Positions 1 through 10,436 of a stretch of DNA of 64,000 nt are shown one piece after another. Position numbers and translations under genes: made by a program. The DNA is taken from contig SJOL01007518.1 of assembly GCA_004794785.1 (NCBI GenBank), forward strand, positions 241,492 through 305,491. The letters are read 5' to 3'. The notes beneath the pieces are model-generated. The model was not told the DNA's origin. It did not search any database and saw only the letters and a list, made by a program, of their open reading frames with translations. Each line of letters starts with the position of its first letter. The first letter of the stretch is position 1. Source of the stretch: Opisthorchis felineus. Taxonomy: Eukaryota > Platyhelminthes > Trematoda > Opisthorchiida > Opisthorchiidae.

Positions 1-1490
1 TCTGCCTCCATCTTGCGTCGCCCAATATGTTATGTTCGATCACGCAGCAAGCAAACGATAATATGAGCGGGCTGTGACGATATTCTATCCCCAGCTATGT
101 TACATGATCCCGACTCCTAGTACAGTGGAATAGTAAGAAGACGAAACCTTGGACACAACTTTAATGCTCCGAACAACAGGCGAATCTACAGAAGTAACAC
201 TGAGTATATATATCCTTAGTTTGATCTTGAAAAATGCCGGAAGTTCGTTATCACACAAAGATCCAAAGTTGTTTGGGGATATCGATATCCCCAACAGGGT
301 GAAAATGATAGTGCTGAGGAAAATTTCTTCCGCTGTATTATTAGCAGAATTATGTTAAAACCAGAAATACTTCGATATCCCGAATATCCTGCCGGTTGAT
401 ATAGGTAGCTGCAGTTTTGCAGGATATTCAGTATAGGGAGCCCGCAAGCGATTCGCCTGAAATTCCGCTGAACTCCGTTATCTCCAACCTAATTTGAAAG
501 TGAATGTATTTTGCCACTTGCATAAGCGTTGCTGTACGGGTGGAAAATAATGTTGCCGGAAACTCGAGGACTACGACTACCTGATGAGCTCGAAGAAAGC
601 CGAAGCAGGTTTAGGCTGTAAGTGATTTTTGTCGAAATTCATGCGACTGAAACATCTATGTTTGTGTGAAGCACATGAAGTTGGGAAATATGAAGAACCA
701 AAGATTCAGCGGGGTTTTATTTGTGGACTTACGGGCACGCTTGATCGTCTCATTAGTTACTACACGCTGAAGTCCTCTTAAGTGGGAACAACAAGGGACA
801 GTTTGCCATTGAAGGACACCGTTTCCATTATTCGGCATGATTAGCATAGATGTCTGACCACTCTCAGGTGATCCACGAGTAAGTTACCCTCTGCGGAATC
901 CGACGATTCCACAAAGCTAAGTTTCGCTGCTATTCGACATCACGTAAAGCCGCACTTGGGACATTTGGTGGCTGAAATATCATTATTAACACAGCCAAGA
1001 GGATTGTGAGAAACAGAACGTGAGTCAGTAGAAACCGTAAACCTCCTAAGACAGTTCATTTCAGGTACAAACGAACAAACCATGGTAGTCTGAAGGACTG
1101 TAGAGGATACCCATGACAGTCACTATACCGATTCTCTTAGAACCATGACAAGAGTTCCGTACATTTAAATGGACTCAGAATAAAACAGTCTACGTAAGGA
1201 GCAGCGAAAAAATTTCTTGGGGGATGGCTTTTTGACCATTGAGTAGGGGACAAGTGGATTGTTACGAAAGAAAGTAAACGTGTCGATCTGACAAGGAATT
1301 ACGGCTAAAGTGTGGTCAGCAGGCGTGCACCCCGCCGCAAAACGTCACGATTTCATTTGTTTGCCGTTTCATTTCATATGCCGTCACATCCCGAGGTGTG
1401 CGCCAACTGCACTACCAATAGACACGGGCCAAAATGAGATCACACGCAAGGCAAAGCGACGTCGGATACGTTTTGGGTAGAGCGATCTTC
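1..1490. other. Unassigned sequence
   Basis: No open frame above 70 codons and no motif of a known family was recognised on either strand. AT-rich stretches alternate with ordinary sequence. Nothing supports a gene here. Confidence 0.5.
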
Positions 1491-1501
1491 CGTACATGCT
1501 G

Positions 1502-1571
1502 GGTGGAGTGGCCAAATGGATAACGGACTTAAATCCGTCCAGACAGTCCACGTTCGATTTCAGGCAAGACC
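1502..1571 (+). repeat. tRNA-derived SINE head (tRNA-like, A and B boxes)
   Basis: An RNA polymerase III A box matching TRGYNNARNNG at every position lies at 1509-1519 (tggccaaatgg). A B-box-like motif lies at 1551-1561 (cgttcgatttc, 9 of 11 against GGTTCRANNCC). A 5-bp anticodon-like stem (acgga/tccgt) around 1523-1538 adds to the tRNA look. The acceptor and T stems do not pair well when laid out by tRNA numbering, so this is more likely a tRNA-derived SINE head or tRNA pseudogene than a working tRNA. Leucine-like anticodon identity is not supported. Confidence 0.5.
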
Positions 1572-1875
1572 AGATCAGGTTAGCAGGTGATATCGATTCC
1601 GTGATTACTTGTCGAGTACGAGTTAACTACACTTCTGGTCAGCCGCTGTTTGCTGAACTGCTGATGTTTTAACTACTAGTCGGGTTCGAAACTTTCTGCA
1701 TTCTATTCTTTTCCGAACTGCTCATTATTCCCAATCAGGACGAAACGGCTGTAAAGTGCTTCTCGGATTTTAGCAACAAATTCACTGTACAGTCATTAAC
1801 AAATCAGCTTTGAAAATTCCCAAATATCACTAATTGTAACTTTATGGAGCCCATTTGGAAGTAGCCAAGAACGAA

Positions 1876-3230
1876 CTACGGATGAAATTTACATGAGGGA
1901 ATAGGGGTTATTGAACACGTGATGTGGATTCCGTGATTGCAGGATGAGTGGCAAGCAGTCTGGAACCCACCAGCTCCCGGCTGGTAGTTAAACTCCAAAC
2001 CATTCGGAAACGAATGGTCAACAGTGGAATTAAAGCGTACTTGCACTGCGTCATTCATCCTGCAGTCACGGAATCCACATCACCTAGTCACGTCGTGACG
2101 TTTTCGCTGTCTTCTCGACTAACGACTTTTGACATATAAGTTTCGCTCGTCTTGTCAACTATTCTACCTTCTGAGCTACTTACATTTCGTCTGTATTGTG
2201 AGGAGAGCTTTGGAATCTCAATTCAGATTTGGTGCCGTAATTAAATAGTACGTTTTGTGGAAACACGAGAATCACTGTTCGGTTGTTTCATCCTCATTTG
2301 GGGTGGTGAGCAGTGTGGATATTACGAAACTACAGCCAGTTTTGGACCCGCCGTAGTTAAAAACTTAACCGTTAGGTAACGAGTGGCTCATCATCAGTGT
2401 ACTAAACGTGCACAGCATAAATCGCCACTAGTCCGACAATCACAATCCACCTATCGTGGTCATTGTTTCAATAGCATTCTTAGCGTCATTCATCTGAGTG
2501 GTATAAAATATTTTGGCATCATGAGAAGTTTCGTTAACTCTTCATGGAACTTTGGTGTTGTAAGTAAACCGAATGTTCGGGGAAAAGCCTAGAAGCGAAT
2601 GATGAGCGGTGTGGATGTGACCAAACTGCAACCAGTTTACTATCCTGTGACGCAAGTCTAATAGTTCACCACATCCATTCGGCAGCGATCGCCTGATTAG
2701 CAGTCCCATTAACTCGTGCGTACACAACATATAGCGCAACTCATTCCGCAATCACGGAATCCATATCACCCGACCATGTGTTCACTCACCATCGAGTGAC
2801 GACTTCTGACACTCAAGCCCCACTCTTGCTTGCAATTAAATCGTACAGCTGTGACACCCTTTTTGTGTATTTGTAATTTGCTTGTGGTGGGAGGGGATTT
2901 GGAAAACTGCAATGGAGTTATGGTGATGTAACTGAAGTGATCCTATACGGGAACGCCGAGAAGCACCGTACAGCTGCTTCACCCTCATTGGGAATGGTGA
3001 GCAGTGCGGATGTGAGGGAACTTGGTGTTTGGAACGTGCGACCTCCTGGGTAGTTGTCCAACACTTAACGGGATGCAACGAGTGCTTCATCATCAGTGTG
3101 GTCAACTCGCACTCAGACGAGACACAGCGCAAGTCATCCTTCAATCACGGGATCCACAACGTGGTCGCGTGATCACTGACTTCTCCGATAGAAGGTTCAC
3201 TCGTTCATTTGCATTTCCTTTCTGAGCTAT
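1876..3230. repeat. Cluster of degenerate copies of one dispersed repeat
   Basis: The phrase gagc(a/g)gtg(t/c)ggat recurs near 2307, 2602 and 2999. A phrase like acggaatccac recurs near 2068, 2755 and 3147, with its reverse complement near 1925 (gtggattccgtgatt). The phrase gtacagctg occurs near 2845 and 2970, and in inverted orientation near 10070. Spacing between copies is irregular (about 300 to 400 bp), so these look like overlapping or tandem insertions of one old family in both orientations, not a satellite array. Open frames inside are short and do not match each other, so coding is unlikely. Confidence 0.55.
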
Positions 3231-3399
3231 CTACAGTTTGTTGTTAGTGTGAGGAAATTTGTAAATTTTCATTGGAGATTTGATGGTGCAAGTGAAGCGA
3301 AAGGCCAAGATCCGCTGTAAAGCAGCTTTATCCATATTAGAAGCGATCAGCAGCGCAGTTAAGAGGATGCCCCAAGACTCCCTTGAAAGACATCCAGTG

Positions 3400-3840
3400 A
3401 AGTTTTTTTTCGTATTGATCGATTGGTGAAAATGCGCGGTTTGGCCGGCTGAACAGGTAGGCATAGTCCCCGGAAGCTGAGATGACCCATCTCTCCTGGT
3501 TTGAATAGCAATTTAGTTGATTCCATAATTTCAAGAACATATGCATCATGAAATTGCGTGAACTAGAGCTGCAGGCTCGATAAAGTCCATCGCGGAACGA
3601 TTGGTAAAACTGCTCATATGGCCCACTACCTATTTCAAACTGTTTAGTTTCCATAAGGTAAGTGCAATCGCCGGAAACTGCGGATAATCAAGGCTCCTGA
3701 ATTAATCAGTAATAAGGTCGAATTTCTACTTTCAACCTCTTATACATGATGAAATTGCTGGAGCTGCAACCGTAGGCACGATGTATTCCGTCGTGGTCAA
3801 TCATACAGTCACATTACTTTGTGTAATTCATCGGCCAAAA
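3400..3840 (+). repeat. Dispersed repeat A, two adjacent copies
   Basis: Two copies of one unit lie side by side at about 3405-3625 and 3600-3840. Shared landmarks in order are cgattggt, a cgg/gcc patch near 'aggtaggcatagtccccgg', 'gataatcaa', 'aggtcgaatttctactttcaa', 'catgatgaaatt', 'ggctcgata' and 'ccatcgtggtcaat'. The same landmarks recur at 6035-6210, 6280-6560 and 13650-13700. This is a non-coding interspersed family of roughly 300 bp. Class (SINE, MITE or LINE tail) cannot be told from the sequence alone. Confidence 0.55.
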
Positions 3841-3960
3841 AAGCTGAGGAGACGGGAAACACCTGAAATGTGCGTAAACTGTTCTACCTGATACGCGCAA
3901 CAGACCCAAATAGGCCTCAGGTGAGCGAAACAATAACTGCCAAAAAGTGGAGCACCTGAA

Positions 3961-4620
3961 TTGTTAGGTTGAACAACTTCAACAAAAATTCAGCTGGCCA
4001 CCTGCAGTTACTTAGCTGGATTTTCGACGCAGCACCAGACGGTGGACGTGAAACCCCCGACAGCTTCGGAAATAGGTGAATGTCTTTTGTCCCTCAAGCG
4101 CCACTGGGCTGCTGCTCCCCACGAACTCTCACCCGCTCTGTTCACAGATAGAGGTGAAACCATCAGTCGGCGCTTGTCTGACTTATTTACCTCTATCTGG
4201 ATGACTATCCCAACTAACTGCGGTGAGTCGATTGTAGTACCCATTTTCGAAAAGCGTGCTTACAGTAAGTGAGTTGATCACGGCGGAATCAACTTGCACC
4301 GCTGTAACTAGACTCTGTGTTGGTTATTTTATGTCAAAGGAGCGCGAAGACGGAATCCGAGAACAGAAGACAGGATTCCGACGGAGGGGGCTGTACGGAC
4401 CACGCCTCGTCAAGTGTTAGAGCGGCAGCGTGCGTATAGGCGCCCCGCAATTTCGGTGTTCGTTTCTCTCGACCAGCTAGTCCAACAGAGTTTACCCCAG
4501 AACCTTGTGAATATCACCCGATGTTTGTACTAATATTGTGGGCGCGTGAAAGTGCATGGGGAGCCCTCCAAATGCTTTCCCACGAGCAGCCTTCATAATC
4601 ATCAACAGCATAACATCAGT
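3961..4620 (+). mobile_element. SR2/RTE-like LINE, reverse transcriptase N-terminal half (decayed)
   Basis: Plus-strand translation, with frameshifts, follows the trematode RTE-type LINE polymerase. First comes a FSWPPA-like stretch near 3990. Next is DVKPPTASEIGECLLSLKRH (about 4045-4104), the usual lead into the RT fingers. Then come ESIVVPIF (about 4228-4251) and a GINL in place of GISL near 4290. After that a REQKTGFRR segment near 4360 stands for the usual EQQAGFRPGRG, followed by RRPAISVF and a FPTSS-like segment near 4590. It stops just before the point where the next RT block (GVRQGCPLSPF in the family) is expected. That block resumes on the same strand near 5739, so this is the first half of a LINE split by an insertion. 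Stops and frame changes show it is dead. Confidence 0.8.
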
Positions 4621-4780
4621 GTTCAAAACTGATGCTTCGATGCATGGCTTATTTGAAAGCTTTGTTTCGAATTAGAGTGATTGTGGAAGGGACTTAGTGC
4701 TAGCACCCCACAATCATTCCAAGATGTATACATTTCTGGACACATTCCAGAAATCTGTGTAGAAATTAACAACAAGAACG

Positions 4781-5690
4781 TCACTGATATCGATTGGCAG
4801 CCATACCTTGTAGCGTCTTCAACCTGGTGCAGTGGGGATCAAGCTGTCCGCATCCTGGAGGGCGAATCGCACCGACAGCCGCCAGACTTTCCGTAATCTC
4901 TTTCATGCCCATGTACCAGGTCAAAGATTGGCCACCTCTCTGCTTCCGCCACTTTGAGTTGGATAAGGTGGGTAAAAGGTGGCTCGGCATGCGCAATACA
5001 CGCCTAACCAACGCAGCTTCTGGCGCCGTCGCACAACCGTACCCTCGCTTTCTAATTGCCTCGTTACATATTCGCCGACACCAACCCACGCGAGTTGTGG
5101 TCCTGAGACAATGATTGTCGAACACCTGAAGACGTCTCAGTTCACCTACTCGGACAGACCAAGTCTCACAGCCATACAACAAAACAGCCCGTACTGCAGC
5201 CTGATACACACGTCCCTTGAGATTCAACGGTATGCCACTTCGACACCATTGCTGTCTCAAGTTAGCAAACGCGACCCGAGCCTTGCAGATTCGTGCATTG
5301 ACCTCATCTGTCACACTACAATTTCCAAGGTGCGTAAAACGCTCCACAACTTCGAGTGTCTCTCCCTGGATTGTAAGTGGTGTGTTCAGTGACTACATGT
5401 CCACCAGCATGACCTTACACTTTATGGGTGCAAAGTGCATACCAAAGGGATGACTTTGGTCAGTTCATCAAAAAACGCCTGCGCCTTCTCCTCTTCGAAG
5501 ATGAAAAAGATGTCATCTGCATATTCCAGATCGACGAGCTTTTCGTCACAGGTTATTTGACCACCGGGGTTTCGAAGACCTACCAGCGTTCGTTTCATTA
5601 TCTCGTCCATCACAAAATTAAACAGGAATAGAGAGATTGAGCACCCCCTATCGGACGCCACTTTGTCCACTGAAGCTTTTGGATAGCTCT
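4781..5690 (-). mobile_element. 5'-truncated SR2/RTE-like LINE inserted in another LINE
   Basis: The minus strand reads, from 5670 down, a block with SISLFLFNFVMDEIMKR, then LVDLEYADDIFFIFEEE. This carries the YADD catalytic motif of RT intact. A second frame from 5347 to 4781 (188 codons) gives the LINE C-terminus: RFTHLGNCSVTDEVNARI, then LLYGCETWSVRVGELRRLQV, VLRMPSHLLP and RGGQSLTWYMGM. These are the conserved landmarks of the trematode RTE family after the polymerase. One frame break separates the two blocks near 5420. Upstream domains (endonuclease, RT fingers) are absent, as expected for 5' truncation during target-primed insertion. It sits between the two halves of a plus-strand LINE of the same family. 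Confidence 0.85.
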
Positions 5691-5738
5691 CCGTATACTC
5701 TCACATCCGGAAGTCTCAGAATATAAAGAACTTATATG

Positions 5739-6045
5739 GTTCAGTGTCCATGAAGGATGTGCACTCCCCTTTTTTGTTTATTTTCGTCATTGGTGGAGTA
5801 ATGAGGCTAACACTGGAAGGTATCCAAAACGTTGGTGTCCAGGTCCCCTATCGAGAACCTTGTCGACCTAGGAGTGGGAAGCTCAAGCAATACCAGAAAA
5901 ACTGACCAGGGTTATCCGGCCCTTCGTCATGTACAGTGTCATGCCGCGGGACGCACAGACTTCAAACGTGGCTCAGATCTCGAGGAGTGACACTGGATGT
6001 TGTTGCATTAGCTCTGACGGTAGTGTGACAGACGAATTCACTAGG
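5739..6045 (+). mobile_element. SR2/RTE-like LINE, continuation of the split plus-strand copy
   Basis: Reads HSPFLFIFVIGGVMRLTLEG at 5760-5819, aligning with the SPFLFNFVIDEIMRRTLEG block that follows RT motif B. After frame shifts it gives ENLVDL (near 5857), QAIPEKLTRVIRPFVM (near 5887-5934) and CISSDGSVTDEF (near 6007-6042). The YADD catalytic motif itself is lost between ENLVDL and QAIPEK through a deletion. The block begins where the 3961-4620 copy leaves off, which supports one original element. Confidence 0.75.
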
Positions 6046-6640
6046 TAGATGTAATCGTCGGAGGCTGAGATAATCAATCCCGAAACCTGAACAGTAATTA
6101 GGTCGAGTTTCTAATTTTAAGCTCGTATGAATAGTGAAATTCCTGGTGCTGGAGAATCGATCGATTCCGTTGTGGTCAGTAGCACACTGGTATTGTTTTG
6201 CATAATATGCGGCTCACATGATGCTCCGAGCTTCCGTTGCGAACATGTACCATGAAGCTTGTTTTGTTTTCCATTGAATTAGTGTGCGACGATTGGTGGT
6301 CACGCGAGACAACCCACTACCGGTTTCACCTTATTTGGGGCTCCTCAGGTAGCCTTAGCCGCAGGAAGCTGACAATAGGCAAGCATAATGAATCAACCCT
6401 CTCTTTGGTGGAGTTTCTACTTTCAAGCTCCTGTGCATGATCAGAATTCTTGAGATTCAGCCGGAGCTGCTGATCGAGCAAGAGGTGGAGATATAACCTG
6501 CGTGGAGTTCGTCGTCGTCGTCACCGACTGCTATTTTTCGCATAATGTGTGGCACACATTCAGTCTCGGTGGTTCATTGCGAAAGTATTCAATGAAGTTA
6601 CCTTTTTTTTCGAATGAAATAGTGTGGGACGATTGGTGAA
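6035..6640 (+). repeat. Dispersed repeat A, further copies
   Basis: Copies at about 6035-6210 and 6235-6560 carry the same landmarks as the 3.4-3.8 kb copies: gaggctgagataatcaa, aggtcgagtttcta, and 'ttgcataatatgcggc' or 'tcgcataatgtgtggc' at the end. The start of a third copy lies near 6600, and a possible inverted piece around 6660-6745 (gatgagccc, tgaccacg). No coding potential. Confidence 0.5.
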
Positions 6641-6749
6641 GCAGACAAACATGCATATGAGCTTTAAAGTGGGAACTCAACCAAACTGCTGAAAGGGCGT
6701 TGATTGTATCACCTTTCAGTGACCACGCCTTCCTGATGAGCCCAAGACA

Positions 6750-7040
6750 ACTAGGCCATACAGGAACAGCTAGCGAGATTCCACTGGATATATAGGCTTT
6801 GAATAAGAAACTCGAAAAAATGACTGTTTTATTCTGCAACCTTGTCAATTGTAAGCTTCCGGAGAAAAACGGATGAAGAGCGCCGAGCCCTGTACTCCAA
6901 GAATTCCTATTACGAGGCGGTCTGGAGGTAAAGTTGTACTGTCATCTGCGATAGGAGTGTGAAGGCAGTAAGGAGTTTCCTTCAGGCGTCTAGCACATCC
7001 ATAGCAAGCAGCGATGCTGCCTCTCTTCGAGGAAGGGCAG
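6750..7040. other. Unassigned sequence
   Basis: No family recognised between the dispersed repeat and the LINE 5' region that starts near 7040. Confidence 0.4.
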
Positions 7041-7631
7041 GGTAGAAAAGGTCAGCCCCAAAAACCGCACACTCCGATCGGCTATCGGTTGACCGTGTCC
7101 GCCGGCGCATTGTTCAATACGGTCGAAATACTTTTAAAACCAAAGAGTCTGGTGCTGTTCAAAAGGTACACCTGTTGTGCGCAGCCGCATTAAGAGTGAG
7201 GCAGTAATGTCTTACTCCCTGCATCCTCGCGTCAGGCTGTCCTCTGTTGCCAAGTGTATCAGACTATTGAGTGGTTGGCTCCGGGAGAGCTCCCTCAAGT
7301 ACACCCTAACAACCGCTGCCTCGCGATTCAGAATTTTGAGTCAGAGATTCGGGGTAGGGTCCCCGAACAAAACCCTACATTCTCCCACTGTCGAGTGGGC
7401 CAGACTTTTGAATCAAAGGCTCAAGGTGAGGTAACTTAACCAACCCTCCTTCTTCGGCTTGGTTAACCGGGAATTATCATTCTACCTTACAGCTCCTCGT
7501 TCACTGACTCTTCCCTACACGTCCTCCACTCAAGTCCTTCTGATTCATTTAGCTGTCAATCACCCAACTGTTGCTCCGTATCGGAGCTTCTGCCCAGTAA
7601 AATAAATCAAAATAAACCCTAATTAAATTCA

Positions 7632-7960
7632 AGGGATCTGTCCCTCATTGCGGCTTCCAACGTCCGTACTCTGTCTCAAACTGGACAACAGGTAGTTCTT
7701 GCTCAGCCCTTGTTCCCCCCTCTCAATCGATGTATGTTGTGTCTCCGAAACATGCGTACAACATCCCTGTTCGGTCATACATCTCAAGCCGCTCGGCACG
7801 AACCAAGATTTCTCGCACTTCACTCTTCAGGTGTCTGGTGATCGCAACGCAATGACTCGGGGTATCTACGTTGGGGTTGTGCTTAGCCATAGGGCTGAAT
7901 GCGCTGTTAGGTTGACTGGGTCAATAAAGGTGAATGCATCTTGACGTAGTAAACGGTATT
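7632..7960 (+). mobile_element. RTE-like LINE, N-terminal endonuclease fragment
   Basis: Plus-strand translation from about 7640 gives ASNVRTLSQTGQQ, then LSIDVCCVSETC with the SET(R) context of the apurinic endonuclease active-site region, then GIYVGVVLSHRAECAVRLTG. These match the start of the trematode RTE LINE polyprotein. It runs for about 100 codons with one frame shift near 7690 and stops near 7944. The catalytic domain is not complete: the later (D/E)xNAQ and SDH blocks are missing. The 7040-7630 stretch upstream is probably the LINE 5' region, since the endonuclease starts directly after it, but I have no independent match for it. Confidence 0.75.
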
Positions 7961-8149
7961 TGTTTGTTGAGTCAGCAGGCGCTCCGACAGTTGGTAGCTC
8001 TGAGGCTGATAATCAATATCTGAATTTCAGTTTATCAGCTATAAACCGCGTGCCATAGGTACACTGGTTTCTGCTGATATAGTTTCTATCACCGGGAATT
8101 TCCAGAGCGAGAAATACAGCCAAGCCTTGGAGGGGATGGCATGTTTGGT

Positions 8150-8930
8150 TAGTTGGGGAAGTGGGTAGGTATCCATTGAAACGGATAGCTTTGATGCACC
8201 AGCGCCACTGACTGGGTGATTGGGCCATTTCTGTCAGTGTCATTAATCAATGGTTAGTTGAGTCTCGGAGTCCCCATCTAGGGAGGCGGCAGTTGTCGAC
8301 CCGACTAAGTTTTCTGGTCAGTGTTTTCATACTTCGTTTCCAGGTCACACATTGTCCACCTCTCGGTCGCTGACACCCAGCACAGAGCTGGGCGAAATGA
8401 GCTCTGCGAGGCAGACGGTGTTCTGGCATGCGTATCCTATGAAGCGTGAGTAATTCACGTATCGCGGGAGAAATCCTTCCTCCTAGGACCATCTGGCGTA
8501 CCTCAGCATTACTAATCCAATGTTTCCACTAGACCCGATCAATGCCTCAGAGACACCGATGGTCAACCCCTGATATCTTTCGTATGTCATCTGCGCGTAG
8601 AGGCCACGTTTCTGATACATAAAGCAGTATGGATTGCATTGCCGCAGTGTAAAATCTACCCTTGACAGACAAACTGACGTCACTTCGGCGCCCTAGGCGT
8701 CGGAGGTTTGCGGAAGCTGCCCTGGCTTCCCCGACCTGTGAAGTATTCTCATCTCCAGCCGGTCCACCGGAACGTGTACAACTGCCCATGTAAACAAATT
8801 CGTCTACCGCATCCATTGGCTCGTCTGTAAGGATGAGGTTTGGGTTTGGTCCCACCCAGTCTTGTAGCAGCACTTTGGTTTTTGCAGGTGTGAAGCCTAT
8901 GTCAAACCGTGCGAAGATTTATTTAGGTTA
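8150..8930 (-). mobile_element. RTE-like LINE, C-terminal third, minus strand
   Basis: Read from 8873 downward the minus strand gives LLQDWVGPNPNLI, FVYMGSCTRSGGPAGDE, SLSVKGRFYTAAMQSILLYV, SETWPLRADDIRKISGVDHR, then after a frame change RIRMPEHRLPRRAHFAQL, RGGQCVTWKRSMKTL and CRLPRWGLRD. It ends in TEMAQSPSQWRWC near 8200. This is the post-RT tail of the LINE. The subfamily (LLQDWVG version) is the same as that at 22.7-23.3 kb and differs from the one at 4.8-5.3 kb. It lies tail to tail with the endonuclease fragment at 7632-7960, so the two are separate insertions. Confidence 0.8.
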
Positions 8931-8939
8931 AGTAAATTG

Positions 8940-9990
8940 GGCGAGACAAACCGTTGGTTAGTATCCCTGATAGATATAGCTTGATGCAGCTAATGGTGGT
9001 CCTACATCAATGCCGTCATTTTCGCTGCGTAGGTTTCACTGCCCGTCATATCTGACAAACGGTACCATTTGTCGGCAGCTATCTGATTAGGCAATCGCCT
9101 CCACCACGCTGTTCTCACTCCCTTACTCTATGTATTCTCGGTGAGCGAATCTGTAGAAGCCTAAGCTATTGCATCTCGGTGCAGGGTTTGATTTGAAAAC
9201 TGTGATGGTTGTAGTACACTGTAGTTTGGTCGGAATATCAATCGCTTTTGGGTGGCTAGCAAAAGGGTCAACTGATACTATCTCTGTTGTTGAATTCTTC
9301 AGTGCGTTCGTTGGTTCCATGGGCATCAAGACTATAATCAGTGATGACAACGCAGCAACTACGTTGTCTATTGGTCTGAAATTTCCTGAGTTGACACTTG
9401 ATATGTAGCGTTTACATAGTTCGAAACGTCATTGCCCGAGTAAGTTAGGATTTTACACCTAGTAAACACTTTGTGACATCGACACCCAGTTGCACATCAC
9501 TATTTGCACGCAGGCCTAAGAACCCTGTTTCTCTTTCGGCCTACAAGTGTACTCTAAATGATTCAACAAGTGGACCAAGACTTCTATAACCACCACCACT
9601 TCTGCGTTCAATTTGGCGATCAGAGAAACGGGTGTTATTCAAAGCGCTAACAGGTTTTATCTTTGTTAAAGCATACCGCGCTGGTACGGAGAACTCGAGA
9701 TATAGGTTACCAGGTTACTGTGTTATGGCCGTTTAAACAGTACGGAAATATAAAAAATAACCAAAGGGAAAGCAATCAACAACGAACCAGCTGACCAGTA
9801 AGCACCCGCAGCAGCCTGCAGCATCATGTATATGGCACGGACTAGTCCTGTACTATCTGTCCGTCCGCTTTTAAACTAGAACAATATTCGGAAGGCTTTT
9901 TGGAGAGTCCACCGTGTATGTCGTGTTTCGATGGCAAGACTTCTCCAGGTCACTTTTGCTCGTCCCTGTTGACAAGTCAAACATGTTTAC
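8940..9990. other. Unassigned sequence
   Basis: A 79-codon frame at 9169-9408 (+) is preceded by an acceptor-like tgcag, but its translation resembles nothing I know and no partner exon was found. The rest shows no recognisable family. Confidence 0.4.
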
Positions 9991-10314
9991 CAATATTTTC
10001 AAAGGTAAATCACCGGTGCTTTTCGTTCAAAGTATTCAAAGTCCCAGCAATAGAAGTGAAACAGCTGTACAATGCTTCTCGGCTCCTCACTATACATTCT
10101 CTTCACTTATACCACCAAAACGTCAGTGAAAATTCACAAATCTCCTCATACTAGAGACACGATCAGCAGCTCAGAAGTTGGAATAATTTACAGGACGTTG
10201 TAAGTCATCACTTGAGGACTCAGTAAGCGCCTACAAAGTGATGTAGACTCCATGCTTGAAGGATGAGTGACGCTATATCCCGTTTAAGTTCGAATTAATT
10301 ACACTAGGGATGAG

Positions 10315-10378
10315 GCGCTCGTGGCCGGACATTTAGATGTTGGAGGTCGAGAGGTCGCGGGTTCGAAACTATGAATTT
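10315..10378 (+). repeat. tRNA-derived SINE head
   Basis: A tRNA-like start (cgctcgtggccggacattta, A-box-like with two mismatches) is followed 30 bp on by a strong B box, gggttcgaaac (10 of 11), at about 10358-10368, in the context gaggtcgcgggttcgaa. This spacing and context is typical of tRNA-derived SINEs. The body downstream is not clearly delimited. It lies just past the integrase end of the minus-strand Gypsy element. Confidence 0.55.
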
Positions 10379-10436
10379 TGTATCGTACGCACTACTTATC
10401 ATAAGGCTTAGTAAATGTGCTGCGCTTCTTGGTTAT

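Noticed and set aside
1502..1571. Functional tRNA gene
   Set aside because: Boxes are good but the acceptor and T stems fail to pair, so it was called SINE-like.
4794..5392. Plus-strand frames of 106 and 137 codons
   Set aside because: Antisense shadows of the minus-strand LINE C-terminus.
9169..9408. 79-codon frame with acceptor-like site as a host exon
   Set aside because: Translation not recognised and no matching donor or neighbouring exon.
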